A stretch of DNA of 64,000 bases from Dirofilaria immitis (lineage: Eukaryota > Nematoda > Chromadorea > Rhabditida > Onchocercidae): the NCBI GenBank assembly GCA_024305405.1, contig JAKNDB010000104.1, positions 372,001-436,000 on the forward strand, read 5' to 3'. Within the stretch, counting starts at the first letter, position 1, and each line of letters starts with the position of its first letter. Shown here piece after piece: positions 51,329 through 64,000 of this stretch. The notes beneath the pieces were generated by a model. The model did not search any database, was not told where the DNA came from, and saw only the letters and a program-made list of their open reading frames with translations. A program made the position numbers and the translations under genes.

Positions 51329-52651
51329 CTGTAAATTGATATTTAATTTTTTTGATATTGTAATTTTCGAATTTTGTAAAACTTTCAATTTTTGTTTTAC
51401 TCATTGCTTCGATCTAATTTGGCTCGAATTTGAACTCAAAATTAAATTTTCAGGAACATGTGAATTTTATTGGTATCATATAAATTTCGTAAATGAAAGC
51501 AAAAATTCTCAAAAAAATTTCTTTCATTTTAATATAGTTAGCGAGTGATGAATAAGTGATGTATACCAGATACATTCATGTATCAAGTGCGGTTGGTGAC
51601 ATTTAACTTTCAACCTGAACTTATAAATAGACAACAGTATCAGTTCGTTGGAAATATTTTTGATATTCGTGCTTAAGAAATTTTTTGAATAAGATACCAC
51701 AAAAACGTCGGCCAAAGGAGGGAGTGTGAATGACGAGTTTGACACATTTTTGTGACATGGTACTACTGGCAGTGATTTCTTAACTCTGTCGCAAGATTCA
51801 TTCGCAAAATAAGTCAATTGTCGTAAGTAGTATATGTGATTTAAATCATCGTGTGGCTTTAAAAAAAAATTCTTGGTAGCAATGAAAAAAATTCATAAAT
51901 TCAATATTTAGCTTTTATGAGCTTTTACATAAACGAGAATAACTCCATTTCTTTGAATCCCTCAGAATATCTTGGATAAGATTTGATTAAAAATAACATC
52001 GTAAAATTAACATTTACTATTCAACTAATCGTTACGAAGAAACGGTAATTCTAACCCAACGTTTAAGAATGTTTTCCGATGAGCAACTATAACACTTTCC
52101 TGGAAGAAGTGGTGGTAACTGACTACTGGCGATACGGTACTCTAGACCGTAATGAAGAAATAATGGTAATGTAATATGCATGTACATTCAGCGCAAGAAA
52201 GTTCGTAGTCGACGCCAAAGCTAATGCCAAGGGACCATTATCCTGCAGCCGTTATTTTTACTTTATAATTGCAACTGTAATATTCTTAATTCATTAAATA
52301 TTTCAAGTCGAAGATCTGAATCCTCTTCAGCTTAGATTCAACTTTGTCTAAGATTCCTACACAGCTCATTCCTATCCAAGAGTTGATAATTGATGGAATC
52401 ATATTTAGGTAAGAAGAAGAAAAATAACTAAAACAATTGGACGAACAAAAATGGAAGAAAAAAAAGAGACGAAGGATTATTATTTTGACTGATAGCTATC
52501 ATTTGAGTCGCTCAATAAATGATTGAAGTTCTTAAACACATAAATACATATATCGTTATACTGAACATTTTAACCAAATCTTATTATTCTTTGACCATTA
52601 CCACTATCATTATCATCATTTTAATATCTTAATTATATTTTACTAATTTTT

Positions 52652-52678
52652 AATTATTATTATTATTATTATTATTAT
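52652..52678. repeat. ATT microsatellite
   Basis: About nine ATT units in the intergenic region before the kinase gene. Confidence 0.85.
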
Positions 52679-53379
52679 CACTGTTATCATCATCATTTAA
52701 TCAAATTTTCTTACGTTTTACAACTATGTAAAAATGAAATTAAACTGAAAAGTAATGCAACGAATTCCAAACGAATAATAATTTAACTAGCTGTTAAAGT
52801 CTAGTGATTTTAAAATAAAAGGAAGAGACAAAATTTTATCTAAAAAACGCTTAACATAATCAAAAATACATTGATAAGCCAGCGCCATTATCAGCAAGAA
52901 ATTAACATTAACAGAAGTTAAACATGATAAACTTACGCAAACTAAATATATATTTTCTTGGCTGTCAAATTTTTCAATGCCTTAATTGATCAATAATTTG
53001 CTTTTTATCGTTTCACAAGTGCAATGGGCCAAAACATTGCTATTCACCTATATATATTATTATAAACCACTAAATTATTTACATTAAAACGTGAAATAAA
53101 CAAGAAAATTTAGCATTTAATTTGAGGGAAAAAAGACTATGGAAAAAAAAATGCCAAGTCTTCTGGAACAAATAGCCAAGTAATGAAAAGCACAAGGGTT
53201 TGAAGAGTGTTTAGATTAATAAATTAGAGGAAGTAAGAGAAGGGAAGTAGAATGGAGAAATAAGAAATATCATATGTCCTTATTCTTACTGATCCTGTAA
53301 TTTAATCCCATTTCTAATGCGACACTCATTTTACCTCTAAAATTTTTGAATTCCGTTGTGCGTACACCCATGAAAGCAT

Positions 53380-53473
53380 ACACACATATACATACATACA
53401 CATACATACATACATACATGCACACACACACACACACACACACATACACACACACATACACATATATATATAC
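53380..53473. repeat. CATA/CA/TA compound microsatellite
   Basis: ACATAC and CACA runs followed by TATATA. Read on the minus strand these bases give a spurious Cys/Val/Tyr frame. Intergenic. Confidence 0.9.
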
Positions 53474-54205
53474 TCGAGAATGTATATATTAACATTTATA
53501 TAAAAATTTTAATTTTAGTGTTTTTCTTCTCCGAGAGAGAGACATTTACTTGAAGTGATAACCAATGGATATCATATAGAAAGCTGAACTAATCGAGAAA
53601 TACTTATGTTTAGAATTCTTCTTATTACTTCTCAAGATAGATGAAAGGAAAAAGTTCCATACATACTGTAACTCATATATGTTATAACATTATAAGTACG
53701 AATATTATGAAATGAATGTCATATGACTGCGGTAGCATAGAGAGCATGCCATTAATAAAAATGTTACGATAATCATGATTTTATATACAGTACTATTCGT
53801 TTTATGACATTACTATCATTCTATGAGAATATGATCTATATTATGACAGTAATAGAAGAAGATTATAATTCGTATGAGTTATAGTACTTACAATTATAAT
53901 ATTTATAAATTATAAATCATATCCAATCATATAGTACCTATATGAAAGAATAGAATAAATTAGCAATAATTATTTTGAATATGCTTATTTACTTCTGATA
54001 AGTTACAAATGAAATTTCAAGTTTTCGAATTCTGATTAAGCAATTCAAATACTGTGCAAATGCTGGCCAGTATAAAAGAAGTTGAGAAGTGATAAAGATA
54101 TCATTTCATAATTAATTCAATATTCAGGTGGTGAGTACATTGTCATTTTTCTCACAGTTTGTTTTGCGAGGATTTAAGAGAAAAGGAGATTGTGACTATT
54201 TTTAA

Positions 54206-55026
54206 ATGGGAGATTTGGATTCAAAACCAAAAATTCGAATTGGTGCTGTAATCGCCGACCAATGGACTATTAAGAAGAAATTGGGTGAAGGCAGCTGTGG
54301 AACTGTTTTCCTCTTGGCCAATATTTCAAATCCAAAGGTATTGGCAGAATAGCCAATTGATTAATGAGATTTTTAGTTTTGAAGAAAAAGCATAAAATTT
54401 TATTATTAATAAATATATTTTGCATAATTATGCTACGATTATTATCAAAATTACAATTTAAATATTTAGGCTCATGCAGCAATGAAAGTAGAATCATTGA
54501 TGGCAAATCATGATGATGAAATATTAAAAATGGAAGTATTTGTGTTGAAAAAGATGCAAAAATCGAAACATGCTTGCCGATTATTTGGTGCAGGCCGTAC
54601 AAGCACTTTTAATTATATGATAATGTCACTTCTTGGAAAGTAAACATCTTAGCCAAACTACTAATTATAAACTTTTAATAATCCGTCTGGCTATATATAT
54701 AAATTCATCAGGAAAATCATGGTGTCTATTTATTTAAAATGTTTTGCAGGAATCTAAGTGATTTACGATATATGATGCCTTCGAAACGTTTCACTACATC
54801 TACAGGTCTAAGATTGGGTAAACAAGGATTACAGGTATGTTTTTTCATTAACCTTTTATTAAAATAAATCAAGTATTCGAAATTTTTATCAAAAAAATGA
54901 AAAATCAATTTGACCTAATAGTAATATTGCAGGATGCCTTTCTTTTTATCATATAAAATGCAGCATTCCCACTTATTTTTGCTATTTTAAAGAATCAATA
55001 ATTGATAATGATAATAATTAATAATC

Positions 55027-55064
<38 letters not shown>

Positions 55065-57253
55065 CGACTGCATTAATTAATAATCACAATAATTGCTCTA
55101 TTACAATAACTGTAGTTAGAATATTACGTTGTATTTAATTAGCGATAGTGATGAATGATGTTACAAAGTAGCTATCATTATCGATTATTGAAGATGAAAT
55201 ACGGTATCTCACATCCATCTACCAGACCTGCTCCTGGTCCTAATCCTTTTATTATTATTTAAATTATATGCGCATTTATTTTAATCAAAGAATAGCAAAT
55301 ATGAAAATGAATTCATATCTTCTAATTTTTGACTGCATCATCTTGATCATCTGTCATCTCAGTTGATAGTCAAATGTGGTGATTTTATATGTCCTAGTTC
55401 TTACAATTGTATCATACCCAATCATCTGTTATCTCAGTTGACCAAAGAAATTTGGATATTTTTCCAAATGTAACAAGTTTCACTGATTAATTCATTCTAT
55501 TTTATCCTATTAATGATACTCAAGATAATTAATATATTCCTAAAATTGATTGAAAATTGCTACTGTATTCATCAGATGATCTGATAATTTTACATTCTGT
55601 TTTCAGGCTTTAAAGGATCTGCATAGCATTGGATTTATACATCGTGACGTGAAACCGCTTAATTTCTCTCTCGGATCAACACAATCTACAAAACGAATTC
55701 TATTCCTATTTGATTTTGGCTTATCACGACAAATTTTCCTTCCGGTACAGGGAACAAATGAAATGAAACTTCGAGAACCAAGAAGAAAAGTCCATCATTT
55801 ATTACGATTTCCAAAAATTGAAAAATTATTAAATCGAAAAGATTTTTTCATATCTTGATGAAACGATTAGTTTGAGATTGCGATCTTCAAGAAAACTAGT
55901 ACAGAAAAATAATGATAATATTGGCTTTTAAATAATTTGAAATTTATTATGCTTATTTGAAACGCATTCATTTTTTTCTTTATTTTATTTATTTTTTAGG
56001 TAGTATTTAGAGGTACCGTTCGTTATTGTTCCTTAAACGTACATCAACACAAAGAACAGGGGCGACATGATGATTTGATCTCATTAATATACAGTATCAT
56101 TGAGCTTATCACCGGTGAACTACCGTGGCGAGGATTGAATCGACGTGAATGTGCTGCTGTCAAAGCAAGCATACCAGATAAAAAACTTTTCAATGTAAAT
56201 TTTAGTGAATATTCAATATTTACAGACCAATCAGATCAAGTAATACTCTTTATGTATTCTCACGCATAGTAAGTGTAACTCTGTCGTGATCTTTCAACAC
56301 GCTAATTGACAATGGCATTGACTTCTGATGAGTGATATTACTACTTTATAAAAATTATTCCAAACTTTATTCCTGCTTCTGGAAAAAACGGAGGTTTTTT
56401 TTTTTAATTATCTGAAATCTATCTAAAAGATAAGAGCTCCAAATGGCCGTATTCTGAATTCATAGAGATTAATTGTATTTTGAAATTTACAAGAAATTAG
56501 TCACTTTTATAGCAATGTCCTGGGAATTTTATATTAATTTATGCATATCTGAAAGGACTGGAATATAAGGATATGCCGAATTATGAATTTATCGATAAAA
56601 ATTTGATGATACCTTATCAAGCAAAAAGTATGAATTAGAAAAAAAAATTTGCATAGATTTTGATATATATTTTTAGATTTATTTAATGCTTTAAACAGTA
56701 TTGGAAAGTTCAATTTATGGAATGAACCATGCATTGTGTATCAGAAACAATTGAATATCGAGTTAGGCCAGTTTCTTTTAGCATCAAAGACGAATCACCG
56801 TATGATTGGGAAAGTGGCGGACGTTATTTTGACGATGTAGCTGGTAAAGTGATGCCGAAAAGGCGTAGAAATCCAGATGAACAAGTGGAAAAAGATTCAG
56901 TTTGCTATTTTCCAAAAACTCTTTTTCTTTTGATTGCGAAATTAATTTATTAGGACTTCAAATTTTCTTGAATAACGATACTTCGGAATCTTTTATTCAT
57001 ATTTCCGAGATAGCAGATCGACCTTGAAAACACATTACCAATAAATGCGTATAGATGAATAAATTTGTTCATTTCATTTTAAAAATATAAATTTTTCAAA
57101 AAAAATTAACATTTTCATATGAATTTACAGACTTCAACTGTAAAGGAAGAAGCACCATCAACGGAAGAAGGACCATCAACCGAGGGAGGTGATTCGTTGA
57201 TATCAGAACTTGATAAAGAGAACACACTGGAAGATTTACAAGATATTAAGTGA
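54206..57253 (+). CDS. Casein kinase 1 / tau-tubulin kinase-like Ser/Thr kinase
   Basis: CK1-superfamily kinase of the TTBK-like type that is expanded in nematodes, where many members are sperm-expressed. Exons: 54206-54337, 54470-54639, 54750-54834, 55607-55789, 56000-56194, 56513-56627, 56677-56836, 57131-57253; about 386 residues. Glycine loop [12 protein letters not shown] (residues about 30-41), catalytic Lys in AMKVES, catalytic loop HRDVKPLNF, metal-binding DFG in FDFGLSR, CK1-type activation segment [13 protein letters not shown], and [15 protein letters not shown]. The sixth exon supplies the CK1 motif [18 protein letters not shown], and PYDWE closes the domain. The Glu/Ser/Thr-rich tail ends DLQDIK. 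All key catalytic residues are present, so it is probably active. One single-base break between 56710 and 56735 is needed within the seventh exon. Confidence 0.88.
55028..55062. repeat. AAT/ATA microsatellite
   Basis: A run of about twelve AAT units in the third intron (772 bases) of the kinase gene. Confidence 0.9.
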
Positions 57254-58155
57254 AATTGAGAAATTAAATTAAATCATTTTCCATGTCAGCAAGAAAAAAA
57301 TGTTATATGTAAAGTTTGATTTTGCAAAAATTGCTACAATATCAATTCTTATTTGACGAAGAAATTATGCCATAGTAGTTTCATTTTAATCAAAAAATCT
57401 TACTGTTTCGTAAAAATCTCGATTTTTTCCTTTCATAGAAATGAACAGTATGAAGCTATTTGATATTTTAGATGATAGTATATCGAATCCATCTTATATC
57501 CAGCCAGTGTAAACAAAAGCAAATGCATATGGATTCAGATTTTTTAACTCAAAATAAAGTTTATACAGAGAATTAGAGATTAAAAGAATCTCTAAACAGC
57601 AAGAGAGTCAAATGATAAATTAAAAAGTTAAATTCACATTTATATGGCCAATAATAAATTTAAATGTAACATAATGAAGCCAATTTGTCTCATAAAATTA
57701 ATAATTCAATTAAATGTAATGTCCTATGTCCAATCTTTTATTTAATCTTAAATTGCCCAGAGTTAATGCTTCATTGATAAAGATAAGTGAAATAATTAAG
57801 TTTTTTCTGAATGATTTCAATTATTCTGCTCCTATCAGAAAAGGATTTGCTGTAATTTTGCATATACAAATTTTGAATATTTTTAAATTTTGAGCTTTTT
57901 TAAATATATGTGAACAAAAAAATTTGATAAAATTTAATTTAGAAATTCGAAAATATCAAATTTCTATTTATTTTTAGATTATCGATTTCATCTATCAATT
58001 TTTTCTTTTTGAAATTGTTTTAATGTATGCATTATGAACTACCATAAATCCTTATCATTTCAATATATTTCGAATAAATTATTTTATATTATGAACATTG
58101 ATAACTAACAGTTGTATATAAAATATTCAAATAAACATGTGAACTCAATATCATA

Positions 58156-58566
58156 TTGTAAATTTTTAAGCAATTTTTTAGACTAACGATGAATAATTTA
58201 GTGATTCCGATAATAGTTATCGAAATGAGATAATAATTGGTATGATTTCGTAATTTATAAAATCAATACGCTATATTAGAATTTAAGCAATTCATAGACC
58301 AACGATGAATAATTTAGTGATTCCGATAATAGTTATCGAAATGAGATAATAATTGATATGATTTCGTAATTTATAAAATCAATACGCTATATTAGAATTT
58401 AAGCAATTCATAGACCAACGATGAATAATTTAGTGATTCCGATAATAGTTATCGAAATGAGATAATAATTGATATGATTTCGTAATTTATAAAATCAATA
58501 CGCTATATTAGAATTTAAGCAATTCATAGACCAACGATGAATAATTTAGTGATTCCGATAATAATT
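58156..58566. repeat. 116-bp tandem repeat, about 3.5 copies
   Basis: GATGAATAATTTAGTGATTC recurs at 58188, 58304, 58420 and 58536, exactly 116 bases apart. Copies 2-4 are almost identical; copy 1 differs in its first 35 bases. Each unit contains the perfect inverted repeat CGATAATAGTTATCG. The last copy breaks off after about 63 bases. Intergenic. Confidence 0.95.
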
Positions 58567-61084
58567 ATTAATATGTGATTTTGTGATAATTGAGTAGCGG
58601 CAACATGTAAATTGCAAAAAAATATCGGAAAAGGTACTAAATGCAAATAATATCTAAAATTTGCAAAATATCAGTAACAGCTGGCATTTAATTTAGTTCA
58701 GAATTCAATCTCGTTAATCCCGAATTTGCAGGAAAGTTCCAATAATAGAAAATGCGCGAATTTTGAGTAACTTTTCAAATTATATTTCTTTCAAGCTCTT
58801 TGATTGTTGGTAATGGAAATAAATACTGAATAGTATAGCTATATTAAATGAATAAAATGCAAATAATTTTGATATATGATAGCGAAAAATTAATGCAAAA
58901 GGACAATCATGAACTTTCACCCTGAATAAATCAATTCAGCAATATAAGGAATAGAACTTAATTTATTAACTTATAATTAGGAATGGTTATCGTAATGGAT
59001 GAAAAAAGCTCTCGAAGAAAACATTTTAAAGGAAAAAATTACCGACGAATCGATAATATTCTGAAATAAGATCAAATAATTATTGACTAACACAATCATT
59101 TGATCAAAATTAAATTGCTGAGGAAAGGGATAGTTGAAAGAGAAAGATTAACAAAAGATAACCCAAATTATTATTATCCACTGAAATATTCTCGTGGTTT
59201 AATGATCTGCAAAAATGAGAACATTTTTCCACTAATTTTATCTATTTTTATTTTAATATGATCAGGATTAATTTTATGAAACTTGTAATCAATTTAAAGA
59301 TACACCACAGTACTTATTTCAACCGTTAAATAGCATAACCATTAACCTCTTTGACCGAGGAAGGTTAAATGATTGAATTCATTTTATTAACTGATCGTTA
59401 TAGAAGTCTAATATAAATGAAGCGATCGATTACATAAGTCATACAACACAATAAACTATTATCATTTTAGCAATACTATTATTAAGTAAAAGACAATAAT
59501 GATAATTTGCATATTTTTCATCACTTTAGCTTTGATATAACAAATGATATGACAGCAAAGAATAGAATATCATAATAAATCTTCACAAATAGAACTTCTG
59601 ATGGATATTGAATCAAAAACAAGTAAACGTTAATTAGAAGAATCATAAATGATTTATGATTCGGGTTGCTTCTTGATTAGCACTTACCAATGATCAGCGC
59701 ATTTAAAAATCATGATTTATTTTTGTTGATTATATTTTGAACTTTTTGATAGCCTAGAAGTCATAGATATTTTATCATATATTTTTGCATCATCTGGCTC
59801 ATAGATAATTTACGAATATCACTTTTATTTTAGTTTAATGCCAGATTCATAGTGTTAAACAATTCCGATCTATATATTTTCATTGGTCTAATGATTTTGT
59901 TGCACTGAATCCTTTGCTAGAAAAATGAAATGAATGAATTCAGTAACAAACAAATTCCCTCCGTTTTTTATTTCAATTTAGGTAAATCGATTTTACATCC
60001 AATGTGCGAGTATAATTTCTGCTTTACTTTCATCTTTTTTTCAAGCCCTCTTCAGCTAACGAAGTGCTTGTTGACCTTTACGAAAGAATTTCCAGCTGTT
60101 AACCTTTAGTGAAGAAGTAGGAATTCATTTTGCTAACAGTGTTCGTTGATGCTATCGATGGACCTAAATATTACCACAGGTTCACCAGCTTAACGGACCA
60201 GTATGCAATGTTATCGATTCGATCACTATCCATAATCCTGAGAATCACTCAACGTCAACTTCTAGAGATGATTTTATTTGACAAGGCGTTTACTTATGTT
60301 TCATTTGATGAGACCGCTTTCCAGGAAGAGGCTTACAACGCATCCGATGAATCAATCTCTTTGCTTTATTCACCTGTTGAATCCTCTTAACGGCGGATTC
60401 ACAAATCTTAGCCACAATTTCGGTACTAAAAAGTAAGAGAAAAGTTTAATACTTGCTATGAATTACTTTCTACGACATTCAATGATTCATCCATTTGTTA
60501 GCTATTGATATTATAAGAAGATAGGGAAGAAGGCAAATGTCAAAATCAAAAATTTTTTTCTTTCCCTTCTTCCGATTCTCTTCTCAGTATATTTTAAAGA
60601 AGAAACACTGAAGCCCCTACAATCTGAAGAGTTACGTGAGATCACGTTGATCACTTCCCTATAAATACACTTACGTACGGACATTTTTTCGCGCAAATAA
60701 CATTCTATGACCATCTTCTGTATAGAGCCATGAGCAATGGCGCGAAAACTGCATACTAGGCAGCGCGAAGATTGCATGCGGGAAGCATCACTTCTATGCA
60801 GTGTGAGATAATAAATTGCAGGCTACGTTTGTGGTGTTTGCGATGGACGTATAGGAGAGCTTCGCATGTCTCGGACTAATGGTTTGTTGTTTTTAATGAG
60901 TATAAAGCAATAGTTGATGGGAAGTGTTTACACGTGAGATGCATACACGTCATTCGATGCGTCGCGTGATGATTTGTTATCAATCCGTCATTTTTATTTG
61001 TCCTTTGGACAGCACAATGAGTCATTAGCACTAGAGGTCAACTATGCCACCCACTATGATCATATTTAAATGGTCCCTTGCAAC

Positions 61085-61130
61085 GAAGAAATATATATAT
61101 ACATATATATATATATAAATATATGTATGT
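61085..61130. repeat. TA-rich microsatellite
   Basis: Alternating TA/CA tract at the start of a microsatellite-dense region that also has GTCTGTTT triplication at 61212-61232. Confidence 0.8.
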
Positions 61131-61504
61131 ACGTGTGCCATACACACATATGAAGGATCGATCGAAGTGCGAGTTGCATCTCGCGCACGTGTGGGTGGGC
61201 GATGTGAATATCTGTTTGTCTGTTTGTCTGTTTCACCGACATATGGAATACATACATACATATGTATAAGATAGGCATGTCACCGACAAGATGACCGGGA
61301 ATGCATTGATACAATTGAGAGACACGGACATAATGCTTGATTGTCGGTTCTTCGACAAAGAGATAGACGTACAGACAGACAAACAACGCGTACACCCACT
61401 CAGATCATATCTGTCTGCAGTGGCAGTAATGTCAGAGACGAAGTGTACTGCTGCGGTAGGGCGCGCACATTGTTGTTTACATCTCCTACACATAGTTCAT
61501 TGGC

Positions 61505-61605
61505 TGCGTGTGTGTGTGTGTGTGTGTGTATGTATGTGTGTGTATGTATGTGTGTGTGTGTATGTGTACGTATATGTATCTGTGTATGTGTATGTGTATG
61601 CATGT
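61505..61605. repeat. TG/TATG compound microsatellite
   Basis: About 100 bases of TG, TATG and TGTA units. The open frames read through it on both strands are low-complexity artefacts. Confidence 0.92.
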
Positions 61606-64000
61606 GTTGCGACGAAGAAGACTGCATTGGAATGAATGACAAATTGAACCGTTATTGATTGTGTATCGGGATATATCGGGTTGCAGTATTTCGTATTACC
61701 CCATTTTCTATTCCTTTATTCTGTCTCGTTAAGTGATGTTACGTAGGAATTGACTAAATCGTCGTTACACGTATCTGACGTGTATTATTTATATATTTGA
61801 GAAATAAGGCAATTATCGTTGCAAATTCATTTATATTGAAAAAAAAAAAAACTGAAGTGAGCATAAATAGAATCATATATTTAATTAAAATAAAAGACAT
61901 TCTTCTCTGTTATGTTCTAAGAAATTGTGCAAAACGCTGTTACGTTACCTTCCATTTTACGGTCAGCCATAACTAGATAACTAATATTACACTTATCTAA
62001 TACACTTAACATTTACCATAGCCTTTCTATAGTGATGTTTAATCACTCTGCATTATCAGTATCAGAAGCCCTTTATGTATTTCCGGACTGTTCCACGTTA
62101 TCAGTCTTCCGACATTATTTCTCGGCAGCTCTTCTTGCTTTGACAGCATCCACAAGAAGCAATTTTTTAAGCTCACCTAATTCAAGTTGCAGAAAACGTG
62201 TAAGACACGTTAAGTCTTTTGAAATTATTTTTAGTACTTACAATTGTTAAATTCCAATAAAGTGCAAAATATTATCAGTTATAATTGAAAGATTATTGCA
62301 GGCGAAATCTCGTACGCTATATTTTCATTGCTTTTATCCTTCGATAATTTGCCCGTTTTAGCGGTATCCATAAAGGATTTTTCCAAGTTTGTAAAATTTA
62401 CGTCGCGAGGTTATGAGAAAACATGTGAGATATTTACGCTTGTTATTTTACGACTTTAAAATTATGAGATATCTCGGACATATCTCCTGTTTTCTTTCCC
62501 ATTTCATTGCTATTTATTAATTATAATTCGATATATATTTCATTAAGGCTTTCTTTGCTGATGTAAAAATGAAATGAAAATATAAATATGTTGGATGATA
62601 CTGTCGTCCTATTTACATCTCCTATCAGCGAAATATCAATTAGATGCCGTGTATTCCATTGTTTCATATACGGATGAGTATTATACGTCCGGTATCCAGT
62701 TCCTTAGCTATCGCTACGCTGCAATAGTCTATCAGCTGATGTAGATCTCTTCTGCACAACTTATAATCCATCATCTTATTTCAATCTATCATTTCTTATC
62801 AAATTCTCGTCTCTAAATAGTCCATGAGTCATTGATCTCATTATAGTAGGATTAGGATTATAAAAGATATAGAAACGAGCGAAGAGGGGAATAGGATCTC
62901 ATTCTACTGTTTCATGCTTATGTGCTTATTTAGGGGCATATCTTAGGTTACATTTGCCAAGTTGTCTCTGACTAGAAAAATTGTTATATACACGATATAT
63001 ATTTTTACGTATATGAATAAATCCAAAATTATGCAAGAAATCCTAACCCAATTCATAAATATGCGCAAGAAAAATTCATAAATATAAGTTCCACAAATGC
63101 ATGCTAAGATTTGCAATTATGCGGAGAGACTAAGCAAATATAGGAAAAATCTAAAAGTGAGCAGAGAGTTTCTGAAATATAGGCAGATATCGAGAAATGC
63201 AGAGAAAAATTCTGGAATCAAGAGAAGATTCCAGGACAAAAGCATATTCCATAGATGTATATATAAATAAATAAAAATTGATGAAGATAAGAACTGTGAA
63301 ACATAATTAAAATGATAGACAGGAATATTTTTACCTTTGAATGGGGATATTTCTACCTGGGCAGGGATATTTTTATCCAACCGGACGAAAGGACTTTTAG
63401 AACGTTGATGTTATCTCAATTCCGTTGAAATTTTCGGACCCATACAATCACTTTCATTTCATTTTTTCAATCTCACGAATTCAATTTTCATCTGTACAAA
63501 TTTATCACTTGTTGTTTGATTATTTGACCTGGCTCCTCCAATCGGTAATTAATTTTCTTATTATAGGATTTTATTGGGAATGTTGCAGTATTGTAAAATT
63601 CCGGATTTGTAAATACTAGATCATCGTGCTATCTAGGCTTATTAGATAGATTGAATTCTCAATAATGTATTGAAGATTGCATTCCAATCGTTTAACATTT
63701 TCGATAAGGCAAGGACTCTTATTTTTTTATTGTATTTGCTAAAATTGATAAAAGATTAAACCTAAAATTTTCATAAAAGTTCATAACGAAAAAGAAGCGA
63801 TGTTTGAGATATTATGGTCGAGATTTTTTCAAATATAAGTGAAACCTTACCTTATTTTTCGAAACTTCGCATTTTCTTCTGAAGAAATTTTTACCCTATC
63901 ATCCTCTACGACTTCACTAGTACACTTTGTAAAGAAAGAGTGCTAACTACTTTTAATGATTTCTTTCTTCATCTGCAAGGCTTGGAAAAAAATAACTCGG

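Larger units (their letters stand above)
51818..54205. other. Intergenic region before the kinase gene
   Basis: Apart from ATT and CA/TA microsatellites nothing is recognised. It should hold the 5' part of the minus-strand three-finger-like gene and the kinase promoter. Confidence 0.45.
57254..64000. other. Gene-poor right end of the window
   Basis: Holds the 116-bp repeat and microsatellites. Between about 60000 and 61650 and near 62030-62420 the composition is less AT-biased and some frames look coding-like, but none could be joined into a gene or recognised. Confidence 0.45.

Noticed and set aside
51524..51817. Minus-strand 97-codon frame as a complete gene
   Set aside because: It has no ATG start or clear splice sites that fit the downstream exon phase; kept only as a possible exon of the three-finger-like gene.
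53270..53461. Cys/Val/Tyr-rich minus-strand frame
   Set aside because: It is the reverse reading of a CA/CATA microsatellite.
61031..61658. Overlapping open frames on both strands rich in Cys, Val, His and Thr
   Set aside because: They are produced by TA, TG and GTCTGTTT microsatellites; no splice structure or domain.
1..64000. Bacterial endosymbiont (Wolbachia) insertions, CRISPR arrays, operons with ribosome binding sites
   Set aside because: I looked because filarial genomes can carry endosymbiont fragments, but saw no bacterial-type gene, ribosomal RNA or CRISPR-like spaced repeat.

Overview
The window looks like nuclear DNA from a nematode, most probably a filarial (spirurid) worm. It is very AT-rich. 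Its genes are split into many small exons with GT-AG introns and TTTCAG-type acceptors, and several start codons lie just downstream of an acceptor-like site with no upstream exon, as expected for spliced-leader trans-splicing. The order Spirurida is an inference; no species marker is visible.

Nine protein genes can be assembled by hand from exons. From left to right: SF3B2, a U2 snRNP splicing factor (+, 5962-10343); VPS72/YL1, a histone-exchange subunit (-, 11996-13982 or further); an unrecognised protein of about 204 residues with one C-terminal hydrophobic segment (+, 15266-16755); an AKTIP/FTS-like inactive E2 (+, 17696-20806); a Ly6/quiver-like cysteine-rich surface protein (+, 25610-27567); a reticulon with long and short isoforms from different 5' ends (-, 30217-44145); a long, low-complexity secreted protein (+, 45837-48663); a probable small three-finger-like protein (-, 49713-51328, 5' end unresolved); and a casein-kinase-1/TTBK-type kinase (+, 54206-57253).

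The spaces between them hold AT-rich non-coding DNA and many simple repeats. Notable are a 19-copy 44-bp minisatellite (3523-4358), a 116-bp tandem repeat (58156-58566), a large foldback in an SF3B2 intron, a pre-miRNA-like hairpin about 0.2 kb upstream of the Ly6-like gene, a possible solo-LTR-like block inside an intron, and many microsatellites. The last 6.7 kb (57254-64000) has no gene I can support.

Nearly every gene needs single-base reading-frame corrections, most of them one base missing in a homopolymer run inside otherwise well conserved coding sequence. About twenty such sites occur across functionally unrelated housekeeping genes, so I read them as sequencing or assembly errors rather than pseudogenes. 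Straight ORF calling therefore breaks most genes here. The genes do not form one pathway: two are nuclear RNA/chromatin factors, two are membrane-trafficking or ER-shaping proteins, and three are predicted to be secreted or surface-anchored.
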